Of a DNA stretch of 64,000 nt, positions 57,863 through 64,000 are shown in pieces (within the stretch, counting starts at the first letter, position 1; every line of letters starts with the position of its first letter). This DNA is from an uncultured Clostridium sp. (GTDB lineage Bacteria; Bacillota; Clostridia; TANB77; CAG-508), in contig CANOWW010000001.1 of NCBI GenBank assembly GCA_947571115.1, positions 62,001 through 126,000 of the forward strand, read 5' to 3'. Below the pieces are notes generated by a model. It was given only the letters and a program-made list of their open reading frames with translations, was not told the DNA's origin and ran no database searches. The position numbers and the translations under genes were made by a program.

Positions 57863-58663
57863 CTATTGATTTCCATAATAACTGCTATATAATTCTGTCA
57901 AATATGCTTGTACATCAAATGCTTCATGAACTTCTGGCTTTCCATAATCCACACCATATGTTTCAACTGTAGCATTTGTAATCACTGGCATCGTAGCAAA
58001 TTCCTTAATCGAACCATCCTCTTCTTCAGAAGCAGTTTCTTCACTAGAAGCAATTTGCGCCGTTTGGTACATATTTTCCAGCACTTCCATTCCTTCTACT
58101 ACCCTACCAAAAGCACAATAAACACCATTTAACGTAGAAGCATTGTCCATCATAATGGAAAATTGTGCCCTTCCTGAATTATAGCTTTCCTCTGTCAGAC
58201 CATAAGAAGAATAATCATAACGATTCAAAGAAATCACACCTTTTTCATGTCGTAATGTATTTTTCTCAAAGCCGTTAACAATAAATTCGCCATTGATTTC
58301 ATATTCATAATCCGCATCTGAACCGGCTTCTACTGAGTTATCAATTTGGCTGATTTTGGGCATATCTGTCTGATCTTCTGCACTTCTTCCCATATATAAA
58401 CAAATGTCATCTTTTCCATACAAAACTTTATTTTGATAATATCCTGACTGGATTAAAGCAATAAAGTTAGCCACTGTATTTGGTGCATATTCTGGATATA
58501 ATTCCATTTTAATCGTTCCTTGGTCTTGCAACTCAAATGTTGCTACTGGATTTTTCTGTTGGTCAGTTTCCTTCGCAATCCCTTGATAAGTCACAAATCC
58601 AATCCCTCCAAGCAACAATAAAATCACTAACACTCCTATGATCAATTTTAACTTTTCTTTCAT
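57863..58663 (-). CDS. Secreted/membrane-anchored cyclophilin-type peptidyl-prolyl isomerase
   Basis: 266 residues. One N-terminal membrane anchor (about residues 8-28), then a cyclophilin domain with IKMELYPEYAPNTVANFIALIQSGYY, RAQFSIMMDNASTLNGVYCAFGRVVEGMEVL. The catalytic arginine position of the family (FHRVI in classic members) is not seen in the usual form, so activity may be reduced. It probably folds exported proteins. Confidence 0.88.
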   Translation of the reverse strand: MKEKLKLIIGVLVILLLLGGIGFVTYQGIAKETDQQKNPVATFELQDQGTIKMELYPEYAPNTVANFIALIQSGYYQNKVLYGKDDICLYMGRSAEDQTDMPKISQIDNSVEAGSDADYEYEINGEFIVNGFEKNTLRHEKGVISLNRYDYSSYGLTEESYNSGRAQFSIMMDNASTLNGVYCAFGRVVEGMEVLENMYQTAQIASSEETASEEEDGSIKEFATMPVITNATVETYGVDYGKPEVHEAFDVQAYLTELYSSYYGNQ

Positions 58664-58679
58664 TTTTCTACTTCCTTCC

Positions 58680-60042
58680 TTATTTTAAATTCAAATTGCA
58701 TAACGCATCCACAACATTTTTCACACCTATTATATCCAATTTATAAACATCTTTCAAGCCTTTTTTGTTACTTTCTGGAATTAGTACCTTTTTATAACCT
58801 AATTTTTCGGCTTCCTTCAGCCTCTTTTCAATCATATTAACCGCTCGAACCTCTCCTGTCAAGCCCACTTCTCCAATTACTGCTATCGTTTCAGGGATGC
58901 TTTTATTTTTAAAAGTCGAAGCTACCGCTAAAATAATGCCCAAGTCCAAAGCTGGCTCACTGACGCGCATACCGCCTACAATATTCAAATAAACATCTTG
59001 CGAACTCAGCGCCATACCAGCTCTTTTTTCTAATACAGCAATCAGTAAAACCAAACGATTATAATCAATTCCCCCTGCTGTTCTTCTTGGCAAACCAAAA
59101 ACGGTTGGCGTTGCTAATGCCTGCAGCTCTAGTAGGATTGGTCGTGTGCCTTCTAGACTTGCCACAATAACCGAACCTGTTGTTCCTTCCTCTCGTTCCG
59201 AAATCAAAACAGACGATGGGTCCACAATTTCTACTAAGCCTTCATTTTGCATTTCAAACATACCAATTTCATTTGTCGAACCAAATCGATTTTTCACGCC
59301 TCGCAAAATGCGATACGAAAAATAACGTTCTCCTTCTAAATACAAAACCGTATCTACCATATGCTCCAACACTCTTGGTCCTGCAATATTTCCGTCCTTC
59401 GTAACATGCCCGATAATAATAGTTGTAATCTGTTTTTGTTTGCACATTTTCATAATGCGAGCCGTAATTTCTCTGACTTGGCTAACACTTCCCGGAGCTG
59501 ATGTAATTTCCTCTGAATACATAGTTTGCACAGAATCAATGATAACAAACTCTGGATTTTCCTTCTCTAAAGCATTTTCTACGTTATCGATATCTGTCTC
59601 TGACAAAAACAGTAAATTATCATTATGAATGTTTAAACGGTCAGCACGAAGTTTAATTTGTTCTGCGGATTCCTCGCCAGACACATACAAAATTTTGCCC
59701 CCGCACTTTTACACTGTCACAAATTTGCAAAATCAAAGTCGATTTTCCAATCCCCGGTTCGCCACCTAAAAGCGTGAGTGAGCCTTTTACAAAACCACCA
59801 CCCAATACTCTATCTAATTCTTGCACACCAGTTTGGATTCGGATTGTCGTTTTTTTCTCTACCTCATTTAGTTTGACAATTTCACTTTTTGGTTTACTTT
59901 TATCTTTTGAGCCGCTACTTCCTACGACTTTTTCTTCTACAAATGTGTTCCATTTGCCACACGCTGGGCACTTTCCCAACCACTTTGATGATTCATATCC
60001 ACATTCATTACAAAAAAACACCGTTGTTTGTTTTTTTGCCAT
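58680..60042 (-). CDS. radA: DNA repair protein RadA with one CGG-G recoding site
   Basis: About 453 residues as one product, the usual RadA length. N-terminal four-cysteine zinc finger (CNECGYESSKW, CPACGKW), Walker A GGEPGIGKSTLILQ, then the KNRFG motif in GVKNRFGSTNEIG and a C-terminal Lon-like domain. The zero frame stops at 59653. Skipping C59703 gives CDSVKVGGKILYVSGEESAE, which is the canonical Walker A to GEES spacing. The protein helps branch migration in recombination. It heads the run radA-cyclophilin-pilin-dCMP deaminase. Confidence 0.95.
59700..59703 (-). other. CGG-G recoding site in radA
   Basis: Reads GTG CGG G. Skipping C59703 restores VKVGGKILYVSGEES; without it the GEES box and everything after are lost. 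Confidence 0.92.
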
Positions 60043-60089
60043 TGATACTCCTTTCTAAACTCAATTAAAAAAATAAAGGAGTTTATTTT

Positions 60090-61991
60090 TTAAATTAAAC
60101 CTTTTTTCAGTAATTTTTCTAATACCACAATATACATCGCATGGCTCCAAGTTAATCCTATAATCCAAGCAGGTTGCATGGTTTCATTATTGACTTGTTC
60201 CCCCAAAAATCCATGTTCTGAGCACGAATTAGTTACAAATTCAAAATTCTCAAGCGCTTTTTTATCTTCCCTTATTTCCAAATTGTAACAAGCCATCCAC
60301 AAATTCGCAATCGGCCATGGATGATAGCCTCCCATATAGCCATCTTGCTCATAACGCACATAACCACCTGTGTACGTGCGCAATGTCATATTCATTCTCT
60401 CAATCGTATTTTCGACATTTTTCTCGCTTGGCTTAAACATTTCAAATGGCGTAATCGCTCCTAAAATGCTAATATCCATTTTTCTATCTTCTGGATTTCT
60501 AACAAATGTTTTCTTCTCTTCATCAAAAAAAGTTTTTAGACAATACTCTTTTAGCTCCAACAAGCCTTGCGCCAACTCTTTCGTTTTTTTGTTGATGGCT
60601 TCTAATTTTAAACGATTTGTTTCATACATCGGTTTCACATTTTTGTAAATTTTTATCATGGCATCAAAGCCCGCAAAAATGCTTGCCATTGAATATAAAG
60701 TCACTCCTTCATACTCCTCCCACAAATCATAGCTTGGCAAAAATTTACCTTTTTCATGCAAAACATCGTCCACATATTTTTGCAAATAGGTAACTGCATT
60801 TTCACACATTTTCAAATTATTTTTCAAAAACATTTTATCTTTATATTTTTTGAAATGCTCATAAATACCAAAAACCACGCTCGCGGTTTCATCAATTTGA
60901 TACCCCCAGCAAGGAGCCAATCTGCCATCTGTGTAAAAACGCTGTTGCCACCTTCCTGTTTTACTTTGCGTTTTTTTACAAAAAATATTGTAAAATTTCT
61001 CCACATTTTCCTTCATACCCAGAATATCCATCGCGCGCGTCACAAAAACCGCATCTCTGGTCCAGCAATACGAATATCTGCCACATTTGGTTTTGCCTTC
61101 GTCCACTTCCATACCTGCTGAAATCCCGCCAGTTTCCGGATTTGTCAAAAGTGAAAACAACAAAATACTTCGTTTATAAATTTTTTCAATACGACTGTCC
61201 ACTTGCTTTTTTTCAAAATTGAATTTGTCATAATCTTTTACCACTTTTCTCCAGTATTTTTTGGTATCTTCATATTGTTTCACGATATCAATTTTGCGAA
61301 TACGCGCAATTTCAGTATCTAATTCATTAAGCAAACATTTTTCTTTGTTGTCATTTACATAAATATACAAATTCAAGTTGACTTCTTCGCCCGGATGAAG
61401 TACTTTTAAATCATAAGCAATTGCCGAATCTGGCGACATTCCAATATAATCTTTGCCTCCAATGACGCCATCCATAATATTGGCTCGTATATTATTGATT
61501 TGATAAGACATCGGCTTTTCTTTAGCAAAAATACAGAGTGAATAATCGTGGTTGTACTGGATTAAGCAATCATCTTTGAAGAAACCACAAGTGTCATTGT
61601 TGACATTCGTAAGCACTTTTGAATAGGCTAATAAATTAACACGCAAATCACGGTTACTTTGATTGATAAAACGATAATTTTTGACTAAAATATTTTCTTC
61701 CATTGGCACAAAATCCGTCTGAATGATTTGCAAATTAAAATAGGTATTTACAATTTCTGTTTGCAAAATATTCGTGTCTTTCATATATTTTTGGCTGTAC
61801 AAATTGTTAATATCATTATGCAAATAAACCATGGCAGAGTCGTTTATTTTGACGCCAACATCAAATTGTTCAATAAATTGTTTGTAATCCACTGCCCCAT
61901 AAAATAGTCTTAGCAATTCCCCTGTTTTGCTAAAACTGGCTGTCAACTTCCCATTTCCCACCATTCCATCATTAAAATATTTCTGCTTCAT
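60090..61991 (-). CDS. Glycoside hydrolase family 15-like glucosidase
   Basis: About 633 residues from MKQKYFNDGMVGNG; AAAGGAG lies just before this ATG, and a promoter at 62044-62072 excludes the earlier ATG. An N-terminal beta-sandwich is followed by an (alpha/alpha)6 barrel with YSYCWTRDAVFVTRAMD, SYDLWEEYEGVTLYS holding one catalytic glutamate, and SEHGFLGEQVNNET holding the other. GH15 enzymes release glucose from alpha-glucans or trehalose. There is no signal peptide, so it acts in the cytoplasm. Confidence 0.92.
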   Translation of the reverse strand: MKQKYFNDGMVGNGKLTASFSKTGELLRLFYGAVDYKQFIEQFDVGVKINDSAMVYLHNDINNLYSQKYMKDTNILQTEIVNTYFNLQIIQTDFVPMEENILVKNYRFINQSNRDLRVNLLAYSKVLTNVNNDTCGFFKDDCLIQYNHDYSLCIFAKEKPMSYQINNIRANIMDGVIGGKDYIGMSPDSAIAYDLKVLHPGEEVNLNLYIYVNDNKEKCLLNELDTEIARIRKIDIVKQYEDTKKYWRKVVKDYDKFNFEKKQVDSRIEKIYKRSILLFSLLTNPETGGISAGMEVDEGKTKCGRYSYCWTRDAVFVTRAMDILGMKENVEKFYNIFCKKTQSKTGRWQQRFYTDGRLAPCWGYQIDETASVVFGIYEHFKKYKDKMFLKNNLKMCENAVTYLQKYVDDVLHEKGKFLPSYDLWEEYEGVTLYSMASIFAGFDAMIKIYKNVKPMYETNRLKLEAINKKTKELAQGLLELKEYCLKTFFDEEKKTFVRNPEDRKMDISILGAITPFEMFKPSEKNVENTIERMNMTLRTYTGGYVRYEQDGYMGGYHPWPIANLWMACYNLEIREDKKALENFEFVTNSCSEHGFLGEQVNNETMQPAWIIGLTWSHAMYIVVLEKLLKKGLI

Positions 61992-62043
61992 TACTTTTCT
62001 CCTTTGTTCTTGTGTCGCCCCAAAGCGCACTTTTATTTTATAC

Positions 62044-62072
62044 ATTATATAATAGATACAAAAAAATAACAA
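62044..62072 (-). promoter_or_regulatory. Promoter of the GH15-like gene, overlapping the glmU terminator
   Basis: TTGTTA (62067-62072) and TATAAT (62044-62049), 17-bp spacer, minus strand. The -35 box is part of the glmU terminator stem. Confidence 0.65.
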
Positions 62073-62092
62073 GGCAATTCTTGTTATTTTTT
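62060..62092 (-). terminator. Intrinsic terminator of glmU
   Basis: A stem of about 12 bp (AAAAAATAACAAG with its complement, six-base loop) is followed by seven Ts on the minus strand. It lies directly after the glmU stop at 62099. Confidence 0.8.
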
Positions 62093-62098
62093 GATTTT

Positions 62099-63377
62099 TT
62101 ATTTCTTCTTTTCCTTTACGACTTGCCTTTCTCTCGCAATGGCTAATTTTTCTTCTGGAACATCTTCCGTAATTGTTGAACCTGCTGCCACCAAAACATC
62201 GTTTCCAACCGTTACAGGTGCCACAAAATTCACATTAGAACCAACAAAACAATTATTTCCAATTTTCGTCTTAAACTTTTCCTTGTTTGGCGTATAATTA
62301 CATGTAATTGTTCCACAACCAATATTACAATCGCTTCCTACTTCACAGTCTCCAAGATACGTCAAATGTGGCACTTTCGTGTTATCTGCAATTTTTGTTT
62401 TCTTTAGTTCCACACAATTTCCAACTTTCACACCGTTGCCAATTTCGCAACCTTCGCGGATAAACGCATTTGGTCCAATTTCACAATTTTCGCCAATCGT
62501 CACACCACTTTTGATAATCGTGTTCGGATGAATAACTGTATCCATGCCAATTTTGACATCATCATAAATATAAGTCGTTTGGGCATCTTCAATTGTCACT
62601 CCTTTTTTCATGTGAAAGCTGTTAATTCTCATACGAAGAACACGTGTCAAAAGTTCCAATTGAGCACGGTCATTTACACCCAAAATCTCGGTATTGTCCT
62701 CTACAATCACAGCACCAGTTTTCAAACCTTCGTCATTCATAATGCGGATAACATCTGTCAAATAATACTCGCCTTGCGCATTGTTTGGCTTGATTTTATC
62801 AATCGCGCGAAACAATTCCTCAATGTCAAAGCAATAAATACCAGAGTTGATTTCTTTAATATGCTTCTTTTGAAGCGGATCCGCATCTTTTTCCTCCACA
62901 ATTCCTTTGATATTACCACCTTCATCACGAATAATTCTACCATAACCAGTTGGATTTTCATACATGGCAGTTAGCAAAGTCGCATATTCCTTATTTTTAA
63001 TGCTTTTTGAAATCAAGTTTTTCAAAGTTTCTGGTCGGATAATCGGAACATCGCCATACAAAATAACAACTTTTCCCTTTTTCCCTTCAAAAAATTTTTT
63101 AGCTTGCATGACCGCATGACCTGTACCCAGCAATTCTTCTTGAAACGCATACTGCACTTCATCTCCTAAAACTTCTTGCACTTGCTCTTTCAAATGCCCA
63201 ACAACTACAACAATTTCGTCAGAGCCAATTTTTTTAGCCAAATCCACTACACGTCTGACCAATTCTTTGTCATAAATCTTATGTACCAATTTGGATTTCT
63301 TACTATTCATTCTGGTACCTTTTCCGAGCTGCCATAATCAAAGTCATTACATATTCTTCGCTATCCTCTATTTTCAT
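62099..63377 (-). CDS. glmU: Bifunctional UDP-GlcNAc pyrophosphorylase/glucosamine-1-P acetyltransferase with one CGG-A recoding site
   Basis: About 425 residues as one product. The N-terminal nucleotidyltransferase loop is LIMAAGKGTRMNSKKSKLVHK, available only if C63326 is skipped; the zero frame stops six codons later and a start at 63310 would remove the catalytic loop. Further motifs: LLGTGHAVMQAKKF, YGDVPI, NSGIYCFD. The C-terminal half is a left-handed beta-helix (hexapeptide repeats) with YLGDCEVGSDCNIGCGTITC and NYTPNKEKFKTKIG. I use the ATG at 63377 (AAAGGA upstream); MTLIMAAG, eleven codons on, is also possible. It makes UDP-GlcNAc for peptidoglycan. Confidence 0.93.
63323..63326 (-). 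other. CGG-A recoding site in glmU
   Basis: Reads GCT CGG A. Skipping C63326 restores IMAAGKGTRMNS, the nucleotide-binding loop. Confidence 0.92.
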
Positions 63378-63433
63378 AACATTTCATTCCTTTTCTATGG
63401 ATTTTATATTGATAGTATATTCACTCTGTCGAC

Positions 63434-63462
63434 ATTTTACTACATTTTTTTCATGAAGTCAA
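63434..63462 (-). promoter_or_regulatory. Sigma-A promoter of glmU
   Basis: TTGACT (63457-63462) and TAAAAT (63434-63439), 17-bp spacer, minus strand. The -35 box overlaps the stop codon of the upstream methyltransferase. Confidence 0.7.
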
Positions 63463-64000
63463 TCTTTTTTTACTCGGCTAATCGCCAGTCCATCTCCCAC
63501 TTCTAAAATCTGTGTTTCCAAAGTTTCATTCTCTTGCGCCTTTTGAATATATTCCCTCAAATGACGCACCGCCGTTCGCTGTTTATGTTTGTTATAATCG
63601 CCCATTACATAACCTTTATACAAAATATTATCTGCCAAAATCCAGCCATTATTTTTCGCCAAGCGAATTCCCTCTTGCAAAAAAACTGGATATTTTCCTT
63701 TATTTGCATCAATAAAAATCATGTCATATTCGCCTTGCAAACTAGGCAAAATCTCTACCGCATTTCCAACCAAAATATTGACTTTATCCTCAATTCCAAT
63801 TTTTTTCACATTTTCACTTGCCTCACTGGCTCTTTGCTCGTCAAGTTCAATGGTATCCACAATTGCATTTGGTGCAAAACGAATAAATTGACTTGCCGAA
63901 TAACCAACGGCCGTTCCAATTTCCAAAATTCTCTGAGGCTTTTCTCGCTCCAAAATCTTCCTAATTTCCTCCAACGTTTCATCCATAACAATGGGGATAT
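63459..64000 (-). CDS. Class I SAM O-methyltransferase, TrmR/YrrM-like (partial, N-terminus outside window)
   Basis: The frame is open to the window edge and reads IPIVMDETLEEI, so the true start is beyond 64000. SAM loop ILEIGTAVGYSASQF, then DTIELDEQRA, and the metal-binding FIDANKGKY and ILADNILYKG are typical of COMT-like O-methyltransferases. In Firmicutes such proteins (YrrM/TrmR) modify wobble uridines of tRNA, but related enzymes use small molecules. Which applies cannot be told here. Confidence 0.88.
   Translation of the reverse strand, partial: IPIVMDETLEEIRKILEREKPQRILEIGTAVGYSASQFIRFAPNAIVDTIELDEQRASEASENVKKIGIEDKVNILVGNAVEILPSLQGEYDMIFIDANKGKYPVFLQEGIRLAKNNGWILADNILYKGYVMGDYNKHKQRTAVRHLREYIQKAQENETLETQILEVGDGLAISRVKKD

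Noticed and set aside
2228..63310. The split genes as pseudogenes or as pairs of separate smaller proteins
   Set aside because: The same one-base event (C before GGN) explains all 18 breaks; the halves join into full-length family members, and essential genes such as radA, gpsA, plsY, ftsE and glmU would all be dead.
2257..63326. Sequencing or assembly error inserting a C before GG
   Set aside because: Errors would not respect codon phase, strand or glycine identity. All 18 are directly before an in-frame glycine codon, and out-of-frame CGG within the genes (over 100 CCG on the given strand) shows no such indels. Raw reads would still settle it.
2257..63326. Simple triplet reassignment of CGG to another amino acid
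   Set aside because: A triplet meaning cannot repair the frame; each site needs a one-base shift to continue in the conserved reading frame.
2257..63326. CGG-N read as a four-base arginine codon
   Set aside because: The restored residue falls on invariant glycines in P-loops and other active-site loops, where arginine would abolish function.

Overview
The window comes from a low-GC Gram-positive bacterium, most likely an uncultivated Clostridia-type member of the Bacillota. The evidence is the AT-rich DNA, AGGAGG-type ribosome binding sites with occasional TTG starts, sigma-A promoters (TTGACA/TATAAT), an ftsEX-M23-M23-ctpA cluster and a der-plsY-gpsA cluster. Every gene I can support lies on the minus strand, so transcription runs from high to low coordinates. 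Plus-strand reading frames are shadows.

Layout by coordinate. 1-28.5 kb is a surface-polysaccharide locus. It holds rmlA, rmlB, rmlC and rmlD (dTDP-L-rhamnose), a Wzm/Wzt-type exporter, a GtrA-like protein, several GT-C-like membrane proteins and a family of large paralogous GT2 and GT2-GT4 glycosyltransferases. A strong sigma-A promoter at 28458-28485 precedes rmlD and a second at 21936-21964 precedes wzm. 28.6-37.5 kb holds a secreted repeat protein, a cytidylate-kinase-like protein, a MATE transporter and a heterodimeric ABC exporter, followed by tRNA-Glu(CTC). 37.8-48.7 kb holds a small charged protein, a BY-kinase-like polysaccharide regulator, rlmB, ctpA, two M23 hydrolases, ftsX, ftsE, a YgjP-like metallohydrolase and a PLP lyase. 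48.7-60 kb holds a WG-repeat protein, Mn-dependent pyrophosphatase, a zinc-ribbon protein, gpsA, plsY, der, a membrane protein, a dCMP deaminase, a pilin-like protein, a cyclophilin and radA. 60-64 kb holds a GH15-like glucosidase, glmU and a partial O-methyltransferase.

The outstanding feature is a recoding pattern. Fifteen genes, including radA, gpsA, plsY, ftsE, glmU and rmlB, look split by a one-base frameshift. In every case the break is at an in-frame CGG codon and is repaired by skipping the C, so that the following GGN is read as glycine. I found 18 such CGG-N sites; three genes carry two each. Many restored glycines are essential ones (Walker A loops, the GlmU nucleotidyl-transfer loop, the RmlB NAD loop). 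Scanning all genes by eye I found no in-frame CGG that is read as arginine. The simplest reading is that this organism decodes CGG-N as a four-base glycine codon, or makes an obligatory +1 shift at CGG, and that one-base C insertions in front of glycine codons are therefore tolerated. Genes carrying sites are given below as single full-length CDS, and each site is listed separately.
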